Shown here piece after piece: positions 44,887 to 53,487 of a stretch of DNA of 64,000 bases (within the stretch, counting starts at the first letter, position 1; every line of letters starts with the position of its first letter). The translations under genes were made by a program, and so were the position numbers. Source of the stretch: Mariprofundus ferrooxydans PV-1 (GTDB lineage: Bacteria; Pseudomonadota; Zetaproteobacteria; Mariprofundales; Mariprofundaceae); assembly GCF_000153765.1 (NCBI RefSeq), contig NZ_DS022295.1, forward strand, positions 959,008 to 1,023,007, given 5' to 3'. The notes beneath the pieces are model-generated. The model saw nothing but the letters and a program-made list of their open reading frames with translations. It was not told where the DNA came from and searched no databases.

Positions 44887-47532
44887 TTATCCGAGCGATT
44901 CGTCAACGTTAATCAAACGCGACACTGTTTCACGCAGGATTTTTTCCCTGCCTTTGATGTGTCGCTTGACCAGATAGGCATTGGCACCGGCATCCAGTGC
45001 GAGCTGTCGATCCTCATCAGCCTCGCGCGTAGCGATAATGAGGATAGGAATGTGCGCAAACTCCGCCTGCTCGCGTAAATGACGAATCAGACTGATACCA
45101 TCCATCTCCGGCATCTCGACATCCGAGACCAGTAGATCATAGCCGTGCAGACCAACCTTCTCGAGCATGTCGGATGCACCGATAGCGGTATCGACCTGAA
45201 AACCGAGCGCTTCGAACATCGATTTCTCCACCTGCAGGGCGATAGTGGAATCATCCACCAGCAGAATACGTCGTCCGGTATAGAGCGACTTACCGTCACG
45301 CAATTTATCGACATCAACATCCGGAGTCGTCCGCCACATCAGCTTCAGGCCGTCCGGTTCAATCAATAACAGCACTGAACCGTCATCAATAATTGCGCAG
45401 CCCATCAGCCCGACAGGGTGGTAATATCGCAGATAGGGATCGATCTCCCGAACCATCAACTGTTGCGTATCGAACAACTCATCAACAACCAGCCCCAGAT
45501 AACCTTCAAGGTGTTCGACAATCAGAATACCCGAATTCGCATCCGGCGCACTCTCCTCACCCATCATCAGTGCCGTTCGCAGATCAATCAGCGGCACCCT
45601 GTGCTGTTCATAGTCGATATAGCCCCGCGCATAGGGTCCGTGTCCCTGCCGGATCGTCTGCTCCTGCAGGGGCAACACTTTTTTCACCAGATTGCTGATC
45701 ATACCAAAGCGCTGATCGGCGATGCGGAAAACAATAACCGGCTGCAAACCGATTGCCACCGGCAGTGTCAGGCGAAAACGGGTTCCTCTGCCCTTTTCAG
45801 TATGTATATGAATCGTCCCTCTGAGCTCACGCATGACATCCTGCACCACGCTCATGCCCATGCCTCTGCCTGCCAGATCATCGACCACACTGCGTGTAGA
45901 AAAGCCCGGATGAAAAATAAGCTCCAGAACCTCCCTGTCATCCATATCGACGGCTTCCGCGTCACTGATCAACCCTTTGGCAATAGCTTTTGTACGCAGT
46001 TCGTCCACATCCATACCAAGACCGTCATCCATCACATCGATGGAAACAAGCCCACCCGTCCGGCGTGCAGTCACGGTAATCTGCCCCTCTTCTGGCTTGC
46101 CCGATGCAAGCCGCATGGCACTGTTTTCAATACCATGGGCAATAGCATTATTGACCAGATGAACCAACGGCTCCGTCAGTGATTCAGCCGCAAGTTGATC
46201 CATCTCAATCGACTCACCGGTAATCAGCAATTGTACTTTTTTGCCGCTACGGCCGGCCACATCGCGCACCGTACGCGGAAACACCGAAAATACGCTGGCC
46301 AGCGGCCTGAGCATCAAGCCAAACACCTGATCGCGCAAATCATCGAGCATGGCTGCCGAACGCTTGTGCTGATGGTGCAATTCTCCGGCCAGAATCTGCG
46401 CCTGCCTGCCCTGCCGCTCCAGATCTGCAGCCAATACCCTCATGCCATGGCCGCCATCTGATCCGGTCAGTGCCTGTATACGCTCTTTCATGGCCGTTAT
46501 ATCGTCAGCCAGCTTGCGCAGCCGGGCTTCGGATGCATCCGGACGATAACGATCCGAGCCAAGCTCAATAATCTGATTGGACAGTCGCAACAGGCGGGCT
46601 CTGTCCACTCGCAGGAAATTACCGGAGTTCTGTTGAGACTCGGGTTGTTGTGCAGGCACAACTTCGTCCGGCGGCCTGAAGTCAATCGGTGTAGATGCCA
46701 CCGGAGCACTCTCGCTGCCAGCCCCGACAGAGAGATCGGTCGCCGCATTTTCACCGCGTTCCAGAGATTCCTCAATGGAGCCCTTGATCGCAACGAGCAA
46801 TGCTTTTGGCACCTGTCGCTTGCGTTTGCGGGCTTTGCCACTGCGTGGTGCGCTATCCGGCGCAGCAGATGAGGCAGCAACTTTTTCTCCCGGCACAGCA
46901 GGCGTGTTTGCATGCTCCACCCCTGCCTGCAAATCCGGAGCAGGCTCACGCTTTGTAGCGGCGGCTAACGAGTTTTCCAACGAGTCCTTGATAGTCGCCA
47001 GAACATCTCTGGACACCTTGCCATTACGTCGCACCCCTTTGCCGCCCTGCCTTGTTTTTGGCTTCTGTTTGGCCCTGTCCGATTGCGTATCGGCTTGCTC
47101 AGACATGTTGTTCGATTTTTCCGCTGAGGATTTGATAGCGGCGTCCGGAGCAGGAGTACACAACTGTTGGAAGCGCTCATACAGCAATGACGTATCCAGC
47201 CTGCGTTTGGCATCATGATGGCCGATACGCTCCTGTAGCGCATCATGCACATCATAAAGAAACTGGGTCAATGCATCGACATCTTCAGGCGAGTGCCTGA
47301 TGGTATATTCCATAGCATCTTCAAACAGATGCCCCAGCTCACTGACATCCTGCACACCCAGCATTTGCGCTGAACCCTTGATTGTATGCGCATCCCGGCG
47401 CATCAGATTCAGGCCATCGCTGTCAAGGCTCCCCGCCTCCAGCAATACCAGCCTGCGATTGATTGACAGCAGGCGTTCTCTGGCCTCATCAAAAAATGAG
47501 GCAAGAAAACCCGACACATCAAACTCAGACAT
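44887..47532 (-). CDS. Hybrid CheA-type chemotaxis kinase with receiver domain
   Basis: An 881-residue kinase. An N-terminal Hpt domain has the phospho-His in RRDAHTIKGSAQML (H49). A long low-complexity linker (about residues 125-305) holds repeated segments with KxKxR...KALLVAIKGSIEESLE and similar 'VLATIKDSLENSL' units. Then come the dimerisation helices, an ATPase domain (LVHLVNNAIAHGIE, DDGLGMD, GRGMGMS), a CheW-like domain and a C-terminal receiver (VSDVEMPEMDG, Asp about 804). It is like ChpA/PilL kinases of type IV pilus chemosensory systems. The next genes are an MCP-like protein, CheW and PilB-receiver. Confidence 0.92.
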   Translation of the reverse strand: MSEFDVSGFLASFFDEARERLLSINRRLVLLEAGSLDSDGLNLMRRDAHTIKGSAQMLGVQDVSELGHLFEDAMEYTIRHSPEDVDALTQFLYDVHDALQERIGHHDAKRRLDTSLLYERFQQLCTPAPDAAIKSSAEKSNNMSEQADTQSDRAKQKPKTRQGGKGVRRNGKVSRDVLATIKDSLENSLAAATKREPAPDLQAGVEHANTPAVPGEKVAASSAAPDSAPRSGKARKRKRQVPKALLVAIKGSIEESLERGENAATDLSVGAGSESAPVASTPIDFRPPDEVVPAQQPESQQNSGNFLRVDRARLLRLSNQIIELGSDRYRPDASEARLRKLADDITAMKERIQALTGSDGGHGMRVLAADLERQGRQAQILAGELHHQHKRSAAMLDDLRDQVFGLMLRPLASVFSVFPRTVRDVAGRSGKKVQLLITGESIEMDQLAAESLTEPLVHLVNNAIAHGIENSAMRLASGKPEEGQITVTARRTGGLVSIDVMDDGLGMDVDELRTKAIAKGLISDAEAVDMDDREVLELIFHPGFSTRSVVDDLAGRGMGMSVVQDVMRELRGTIHIHTEKGRGTRFRLTLPVAIGLQPVIVFRIADQRFGMISNLVKKVLPLQEQTIRQGHGPYARGYIDYEQHRVPLIDLRTALMMGEESAPDANSGILIVEHLEGYLGLVVDELFDTQQLMVREIDPYLRYYHPVGLMGCAIIDDGSVLLLIEPDGLKLMWRTTPDVDVDKLRDGKSLYTGRRILLVDDSTIALQVEKSMFEALGFQVDTAIGASDMLEKVGLHGYDLLVSDVEMPEMDGISLIRHLREQAEFAHIPILIIATREADEDRQLALDAGANAYLVKRHIKGREKILRETVSRLINVDESLG

Positions 47533-47537
47533 ATCGC

Positions 47538-48983
47538 TCAGGACATGTGCAGCAGGCTTTCAGAGGCTTCGCTCAAACGAGCCGATGCCTCTTTATGCGC
47601 CTTCATTTTGTCACCGGAGATATGCAGTAGCTCGGAAATGTGCTGGAGCGCCTGCAGAATTTTCACATTCCGATCACTCTGCCGCTCGGCTCCCTGTAAC
47701 AGGATCAATGTAGCCTCGATATTTTTCAGCGACACACTCTCCAGCCGCTTCAACACATCCACCGTTTGCCCGCAACTCTCAAGATAACTCTCCAGCTGTT
47801 TCACATCGTCATTGCTGCCTGCAACACGACTTGCCGCATCAACAGCCAGCTGCAGATCTGCACGTATGTTATCGAGATATTCGCGTGTCTGTCCCGCCAT
47901 ACGCTGCACTTCACCGGTAAAGCTGCCCGGAACGTTTTCGCTGCCGTCAATCGACGCATTGAGCACCAGCAACTGGCTCTCATCGGCAATATCCTGAATC
48001 CTGTCCAGTCCGCCGGCCACCTGCTCAAGCCTGCTTTCAAGCTCGGCTACGCGCTGAGGAATAGCAATCATGGACTCGCGAACGCCAGCCATGCCGGCAG
48101 CAAGGGCCTCTGCTTCCGCCGCGCCCCCTCTGGCAAATGAGGCCGCAATCTTCCAGTTCTTTTCCAGCGCCTTGATATTCACTGTCATCTTCTTGCCTGC
48201 ATCGGCAATCAACGCCAGGCCTTTTGTCACTCGCTCCATAAAACGCGACTGCTGCTCGGTAGCGCCCGACTGTAACTCGCTGACTTCCAGGATATCACCT
48301 ACGCTTTCGGCAACGCTGCTGGAGGCCTTCGACACCACCACGGCACGGGAGAGCAGCCCGCGATTAAGAAATTCCAGCAACAATACAATCAGTACAATAA
48401 AGGCCAGCAGGATATACATCTGCATTCTGGTATCCTGTTGATATTGAACCGAACGCTCGTTCAACCGGCTTTCAAGCCCGCTGACAATCACCGACAGCTT
48501 TTTCTGGGCGGCCAGCACAAGGTTCTGAGCCAGCAGCGTGACCTGAGCCGCCTGATCAGCCGGAATTTTATTGTCAGCCACATCATTGGCCATATTCATC
48601 ACTTCGGACATCAGACCCGCCACCTGATTCAGCGCCTTTTGATCCTGCCCGTTCAGGCCGGGAATCGCCTTCACGCTGTCATAGCTTTTCCGGTAATCGG
48701 CCACAGCCTGCCTGAGTTTGGTGAAATTCTTCTCTTCCGCCGTCAGCGTGAAATCATTCATCGGCACCATGATATTGGACAGGGACGCTTTAAACTGTTC
48801 AATCCGGAACTGATCCTTGTATTCGTTTTCCAGATGTTGCATGCCCAGACTGCCCCGCCACGATGACGCAAACACAATACCGATCAGCACCAGAAACAGC
48901 AGCAATGACAGCATAAAATTGCGCCTGGCCAGACCGCGCAAGGATCTTTGCCTGGATGTGCCCGGATCAACCTGCCTGTTCAT
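47538..48983 (-). CDS. MCP/PilJ-like protein with divergent signalling tip
   Basis: A 481-residue membrane protein; the start is the ATG at 48983 directly after AGGAGAGGGG. TM1 is at about residues 23-40. A helical periplasmic domain (about 45-185) follows, then TM2 at about 190-206 and a long cytoplasmic coiled coil. At the place of the MCP hairpin tip it reads QLLVLNASIDGSENVPGSF (about 337-355), instead of the near-invariant LALNAAIEAARAGE...GF pattern. It therefore resembles PilJ-type receptors but with the kinase/CheW contact region eroded. It lies directly upstream of the CheA-like gene (5-base gap) and downstream of cheW. Confidence 0.75.
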   Translation of the reverse strand: MNRQVDPGTSRQRSLRGLARRNFMLSLLLFLVLIGIVFASSWRGSLGMQHLENEYKDQFRIEQFKASLSNIMVPMNDFTLTAEEKNFTKLRQAVADYRKSYDSVKAIPGLNGQDQKALNQVAGLMSEVMNMANDVADNKIPADQAAQVTLLAQNLVLAAQKKLSVIVSGLESRLNERSVQYQQDTRMQMYILLAFIVLIVLLLEFLNRGLLSRAVVVSKASSSVAESVGDILEVSELQSGATEQQSRFMERVTKGLALIADAGKKMTVNIKALEKNWKIAASFARGGAAEAEALAAGMAGVRESMIAIPQRVAELESRLEQVAGGLDRIQDIADESQLLVLNASIDGSENVPGSFTGEVQRMAGQTREYLDNIRADLQLAVDAASRVAGSNDDVKQLESYLESCGQTVDVLKRLESVSLKNIEATLILLQGAERQSDRNVKILQALQHISELLHISGDKMKAHKEASARLSEASESLLHMS

Positions 48984-49089
48984 ATCCCCTCTCCTCATAA
49001 AACTCTCATACTCGATAGCGCTGCAACATTGGCAACGAATCAATCATCCTGTTCATCTGTTGCAATAGCAATATTCGCCACTCATTCAC

Positions 49090-49503
49090 CTACCCGGGCA
49101 ATCCGGCTTTCTCACCATGCAAAAGCTGTCTGCAATCAAGCACAGATACCGGCAGATCGTCGACTGTAATCTGCTGGACAAGGCACTCCCCCGTCAGCTC
49201 ATGTTCAGGAATCCGTCTGATACCAAGCACGTTGTCAACCTGAATACCTACATGCATGGCAGGGTCACGCAATAACAGAAACCGCGTATGTGTAGTTCCG
49301 GGCTGTTCAGCAGATGGCAACATTGTCACGCGGCCGGCATCAATGATGCATACAATCTGGCCATGAATATTGGCCAGGCCCAGCAAATGATCCGGTCCCA
49401 TTGGAACCGGCGTAAGCTCATGCGGACGCAACACCTCCCTGATCTGGGATGAACGTATCAGGGCAGGCTCACCACCGATCACCACATGCAACATATCAAG
49501 CAT
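49090..49503 (-). CDS. CheW-like adaptor protein
   Basis: A 137-residue single CheW/SH3-like domain that would couple receptor to kinase. Typical landmarks are the HLLGLANIHGQIVCIIDAGR stretch (family 'GxxNxRGxxxPVxDL') and a C-terminal 'VDDLPVSVLDCRQLL'. The conserved Arg of RG is replaced by His-Gly. PilI-like size. It lies between pilB-receiver (upstream, 38 bases) and the MCP-like gene (downstream, 106 bases), all minus strand. Confidence 0.85.
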   Translation of the reverse strand: MLDMLHVVIGGEPALIRSSQIREVLRPHELTPVPMGPDHLLGLANIHGQIVCIIDAGRVTMLPSAEQPGTTHTRFLLLRDPAMHVGIQVDNVLGIRRIPEHELTGECLVQQITVDDLPVSVLDCRQLLHGEKAGLPG

Positions 49504-49541
49504 CTATGCCGGCCTCTGCTGACGGGACATACATACGTTGT

Positions 49542-51740
49542 TCATCCCCGCCCTCCCCTGTGATAAATATGCTCGTAGAGGCTCAGTGTTTTGCGCACGC
49601 GCGCCTGCAACTTCAGCGGTTCTACCGGCTTGCCGATATAATCGGCCGCGCCGGCTTTCAGCCCCTGAACCTCATCCTCTTCACTACGTCTGGCTGTCAG
49701 CAGAATCACCGGCACATCATCAAAACGGTCCTGTTCGCGCATCTGTTTCAGCAGCTCCATACCGGTCATATTCGGCATCTCGCAATCGGTAAGTACCAGA
49801 CTGGGTTTCATCCGCTGAAGCATATCCCAGGCTTGTTGGCCGTCTTCGGCCTGCAATACTTTATAACCATCGGCATCGAGCACAAACTCGACCAGATTAC
49901 GTACGCTGCTGGAATCATCAACCACCAGAACCGTCTGTTGATCACTGGCAATCGTATAGCGGGCATGCTCCTTATCCCGTCGCCGCTGCACTTCCCCATA
50001 GCTGATAAACTGATGATTCTCGTCCAGGTGGTCGTTCAGGTCGAAACCTTCGGGTACCGTACAAACACGCATAACCTCCGGCAGACTGGTCTGACCCGCC
50101 AGAGCCTTGGACATCCCGTCCTCAAACAGTGTCAGCATATCCTCATCGCGTGCGGCCTGCATCAACTCCCGATCCGTTGCCCCGCGCGCAATCAACTTGC
50201 GTATACGATCACTCACATAGAGCACTTCATGCACGCCCATGCGCCCTTTATAGCCGATATTCATACAGTGCTTGCAACCGGCCTTGTCATAAAACCTGAC
50301 ACCCTCCGGAATACCCAAACGCTCGATGAGCTCATCTGTCGGTTTCGATTCCACGCGACATTGAGGGCAGAGACGGCGCACCAGTCGCTGGGCGACAATC
50401 AGGTTTAACGATGAGGCAAGCATGCTTGGCTCGATCCCCATATCGAGCAGTCGGGTGACCGTTGAAGGCGCATCATTGGTATGCAGCGTGGAGAGCACCA
50501 GATGGCCGGTTTGCGCCGCATGCAGCGCAATTTCGGCCGTCTCCTCATCACGAATCTCACCCACCATCACCACATCCGGGTCCTGACGCAAAATCGAACG
50601 CAATACAGCCGCGAATGTCATGCCTGCCTTCGGATTCACCTGTACCTGATTGATGCCTGCTATCTGAAATTCAACCGGATCTTCAATCGTGATCAGGTTC
50701 ATCTCCTCATTCTGGATGTGGTGCAGAAAAGAGTAGAGTGTTGTCGTTTTACCGCTGCCGGTTGGTCCTGTCACCAGCACGGCACCGGTCGGTTGCTCAA
50801 TACACTGGCGAATATGTTTGTAGGCCGTCTCTTCAAAACATAACACATCCAGATTCAGTGCCAGACCGCCCTGATCCAGAATACGCATCACTACTTTTTC
50901 ACCATGCATGGCCGGCAGCGTGGAGATACGCATATCGTAGCTCTTGCCCAGCATTTTGACTCGGGCACGGCCATCCTGAGGTGTGCGTGTATTGGAGATA
51001 TCCAGTTTCGACATAATCTTGATTCTGGAGACAACCAGCGGATGGGCCTTGGAGGGGAAACGAATCATCGGACGCAGACGTCCGTCCACACGCAAGCGCA
51101 CAACACTCTGCTTGTCACCCGGTTCGATATGGATGTCGGACGAGCCGATTTTCATCGCCTGCACAATCACGCCGTTGACCAACTTAATGATCGGAGAGTC
51201 TTCCGCTCCCCGTTTCAACTCATCGAGATTAGCCGTCTCCTGTGTCGAATCCATCTCCTGGGTGAGTGCATGCTCATCATCCAGGTCATCCATTGCCGCA
51301 GTAAAGGCAGAATCTCCATCCTGATACGACTCATTGATCTTGTGCAGAATCTGGTCGGGCCGGGCAAGCCTGGGCACAATCCGCCGGCCAAGTTTAAAAC
51401 CCAGCGCATCAAGCATAGAGACGTCCAGCGGCGTCGCCGTAGCAATCACGATATCCGTTTCATTCCGGCCAACCGGAACAAACATATACTGATAGCAGAG
51501 CTTCTCCGGACACAGCTCCATCAGCTGCGGATCGATGACCGTCTTTGAAATATCTATATAGGATGTCTTATAGAGTCTGGAGAGTGCATTGAACAGCGCG
51601 TCAACATCAACGCCCTCCGTCTCGATCAGCGCGGCGAGCAGACTCTTCTTTTTTGCCAACCCTAACTGCTCAGCTTCACTCAATTGAGCTTCTGTCAGTA
51701 TGCCGGATTGAATCAGTTGCCGTTGATATTTTAAGTGCAT
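49542..51740 (-). CDS. PilB/GspE-type ATPase fused to a receiver domain
   Basis: A 732-residue protein. The N-terminal GspE-N domain (about residues 1-145) is followed by the secretion/pilus ATPase core (about 175-560) with Walker A TGPTGSGKTTT (about 325), the Asp box, MVGEIRDEETAEIA, the His box TGHLVLSTLHTNDAP, and a zinc site CPQC...CKHC. After a linker, a complete CheY-like receiver (about 598-725) has LVVDDSSSVR, phospho-Asp in VLTDCEMP (about 650) and IGKPVEPL. The ATPase would power pilus extension or a type II-like pseudopilus. The receiver could be phosphorylated by the neighbouring CheA. Confidence 0.9.
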   Translation of the reverse strand: MHLKYQRQLIQSGILTEAQLSEAEQLGLAKKKSLLAALIETEGVDVDALFNALSRLYKTSYIDISKTVIDPQLMELCPEKLCYQYMFVPVGRNETDIVIATATPLDVSMLDALGFKLGRRIVPRLARPDQILHKINESYQDGDSAFTAAMDDLDDEHALTQEMDSTQETANLDELKRGAEDSPIIKLVNGVIVQAMKIGSSDIHIEPGDKQSVVRLRVDGRLRPMIRFPSKAHPLVVSRIKIMSKLDISNTRTPQDGRARVKMLGKSYDMRISTLPAMHGEKVVMRILDQGGLALNLDVLCFEETAYKHIRQCIEQPTGAVLVTGPTGSGKTTTLYSFLHHIQNEEMNLITIEDPVEFQIAGINQVQVNPKAGMTFAAVLRSILRQDPDVVMVGEIRDEETAEIALHAAQTGHLVLSTLHTNDAPSTVTRLLDMGIEPSMLASSLNLIVAQRLVRRLCPQCRVESKPTDELIERLGIPEGVRFYDKAGCKHCMNIGYKGRMGVHEVLYVSDRIRKLIARGATDRELMQAARDEDMLTLFEDGMSKALAGQTSLPEVMRVCTVPEGFDLNDHLDENHQFISYGEVQRRRDKEHARYTIASDQQTVLVVDDSSSVRNLVEFVLDADGYKVLQAEDGQQAWDMLQRMKPSLVLTDCEMPNMTGMELLKQMREQDRFDDVPVILLTARRSEEDEVQGLKAGAADYIGKPVEPLKLQARVRKTLSLYEHIYHRGGRG

Positions 51741-51939
51741 GACACCCTGTACCCGCTCCTGCTTATTATTTGCAGCGCCTTAACATTAGCATTTAACTGT
51801 TTATACACAAAGGATATCAGGATCATACAACCTGAGGCCCTGTCCGTTCGAGTCTCAAACACGCACCTGCAGGGAAATGCTCCCTGTGCCCGGAGTTTGC
51901 GCTGCCTGTCGCAAAGCCTGTCAAACAGGGGGTGCGCTC

Positions 51940-52464
51940 TTAGTCACCGGAGCTGACATTGGCATAAAATGCGATACCGCTGTCCTTATCCTCATACAAC
52001 TCCACCCAGGCATCGATACCCTGCTCGGTATCAGGCAGGCTGGACATCGGAATAATCGCCGTAACATTGGCATTGAGTGAGTCCAGAATTTTGCACAGAC
52101 CACCCAGTTCAAAATCTGTATTATCGGTCGTACTGTGGTCGCGAAAACTCAGGCTGCAATTGATGCCGATATCATTCAGACCTTCAGAGGAATCGCGCAG
52201 CACATCCTGCTGGATATTGATCACATCCCCGTCCACCGAGTTACGCGTATGCGAAAGCAGCAACACCTGCGATCCTTGCATGGCCGTGATAAAACTGCTG
52301 AATTTTCCCAGCACAATGGCTTCAAATTCAAAGTTATCATCAACCTTCTGGAAGATGGCAAAGTTTATATTTCTGATCTCGCCCGCACCCGATATCTGCG
52401 GCACTGCCGTCGATAGCAAACCGAGAAAAATAAGCGGCAGCACATAAAAACGCACAAATCGCAT
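51940..52464 (-). CDS. Exported protein of unknown function, tandem copy 2
   Basis: A 174-residue protein (start at the ATG 52464 after GGAAGGGG) with a signal peptide (MRFVRFYVLPLIFLGLLSTA, ending near SGAG). The mature domain has FQKVDDNFEFEAIVLGKFSS, the segment SQVLLLSHTRNSVDGDVINI, two cysteines (C in GINCSLSF and GGLCKIL) likely forming a disulfide, and IAFYANVSSG at the end. It is nearly the same as the upstream gene over the whole mature part, so the two arose by tandem duplication. No known family recognised. Last gene of a three-gene minus-strand set of small exported proteins. Confidence 0.7.
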   Translation of the reverse strand: MRFVRFYVLPLIFLGLLSTAVPQISGAGEIRNINFAIFQKVDDNFEFEAIVLGKFSSFITAMQGSQVLLLSHTRNSVDGDVINIQQDVLRDSSEGLNDIGINCSLSFRDHSTTDNTDFELGGLCKILDSLNANVTAIIPMSSLPDTEQGIDAWVELYEDKDSGIAFYANVSSGD

Positions 52465-52506
52465 GGATAAAACCCCTTCCCTCATTCTAATGATCCTGTT
52501 GTCCGT

Positions 52507-53019
52507 TCAGTCTGAACTGACATTGGCATAAAATGCGATACCGTTGGCTTCATCCTCATACAACTCCACCCAGGCATCGATACCCTGCTCGGTATCAGGC
52601 AGGCTGGCCATCGGAATAATCGCAGTAACATTGCTATTGAGAGAATCCAGCATTTTGCACAGACCGCCCAGTTCGAATGACGTATCATCATCCGTGCTGT
52701 GATCGCGAAATGTCATATGACAATTGATGCCGATATCATTAAGCCCTTCAGATGAGTCGCGCAGCACATCCTGTTGGATATTGATCACATCCCCGTCCAC
52801 CGCGTTTCGCGTATGCGAAAGCAGCAACACCTGCGATCCTGGCATGGCCGTGATAAAACTGCTGAATTTCCCCAGCACAATGGCTTCAAATTCAAAGTCG
52901 GCATCAACCTTCTGGAAGACGGCTATATTCACATGTCTGAGCTCGGCCGCCCCCGAAACAAACGGCATTGCCACCAGCAGCAACGCAAGCGTGAAAACAT
53001 TATAGCGAACGAATCGCAT
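52507..53019 (-). CDS. Exported protein of unknown function, tandem copy 1
   Basis: A 170-residue paralogue of the neighbouring gene, with signal peptide MRFVRYNVFTLALLLVAMPF ending near SGAA. Same layout: FQKVDADFEFEAIVLGKFSS, two conserved cysteines (GINCHMTF and GGLCKML), the stretch MASLPDTEQGIDAWVELYED and the YANVSSD end. More than three quarters of mature positions match the other copy, and the DNA is also nearly identical in long stretches. The differences are concentrated in the signal peptide and an acidic patch (TDDDTSFE versus TTDNTDFE). It overlaps the preceding small exported protein gene by 20 bases. Confidence 0.7.
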   Translation of the reverse strand: MRFVRYNVFTLALLLVAMPFVSGAAELRHVNIAVFQKVDADFEFEAIVLGKFSSFITAMPGSQVLLLSHTRNAVDGDVINIQQDVLRDSSEGLNDIGINCHMTFRDHSTDDDTSFELGGLCKMLDSLNSNVTAIIPMASLPDTEQGIDAWVELYEDEANGIAFYANVSSD

Positions 53020-53302
53020 AGATAGCGTCTTCCATCATCTGATTGATTTTGTCCTTCATGGCACTGCGCATCCGGTCAACATCCTTTTTATCCAGACCGG
53101 CTTTTTCAAGTTCATCAAAATCTTTCATGCTGCCCATCGCATCACGCAGTTTTTTCAGGATCAGGTTCAGACGTTTCATTCCATCCACAGCATCTGCCGC
53201 GCAGGCATGCTGAAACCCGAATGAATAATTCGAAGACGTACCCACCGGAACCGACACCCCCAACAACAGTGCCAGCGCCATTGTTATCACCACTTTTTTC
53301 AA
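53000..53302 (-). CDS. Small exported helical protein
   Basis: A 100-residue protein with signal peptide MKKVVITMALALLLGVSVPV and a mature part predicted to be two amphipathic helices (about residues 40-98) rich in Lys/Asp/Met, such as LNLILKKLRDAMGSMKDF. One Cys (HACAAD). The start is a TTG at 53302, with GGGGGG a few bases upstream; the strong promoter at 53341-53369 supports it. First gene of the three-gene set with the duplicated exported proteins. Function unknown. Confidence 0.6.
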   Translation of the reverse strand: MKKVVITMALALLLGVSVPVGTSSNYSFGFQHACAADAVDGMKRLNLILKKLRDAMGSMKDFDELEKAGLDKKDVDRMRSAMKDKINQMMEDAIYAIRSL

Positions 53303-53340
53303 GACAATCCCCCCAACTCCCTCATAATCGAAAACACCCG

Positions 53341-53369
53341 ATAGAAGCAGCTGCGCCAGGAACTGTCAA
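53341..53369 (-). promoter_or_regulatory. Sigma-70-type promoter for the exported protein operon
   Basis: On the minus strand, a perfect -35 TTGACA (53364-53369), 17-base spacer and -10 TTCTAT (53341-53346). Transcription would start about 30 bases before the TTG start at 53302. Confidence 0.65.
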
Positions 53370-53487
53370 GAAATTACCGCTGTAAATCAGGTAACATAGA
53401 GCCCCTTTTTTCCACCGCAACATGAAGCCCGTGCTCTCCCGCACACGCCGGCTTCCCCTTCGCGCAACAGATTCATAGAGTGAGCGC

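Noticed and set aside
49449-50408. Open frame of 319 codons antisense to the PilB-receiver gene
   Set aside because: It lies wholly over conserved ATPase and receiver motifs on the other strand and shows no domain of its own.
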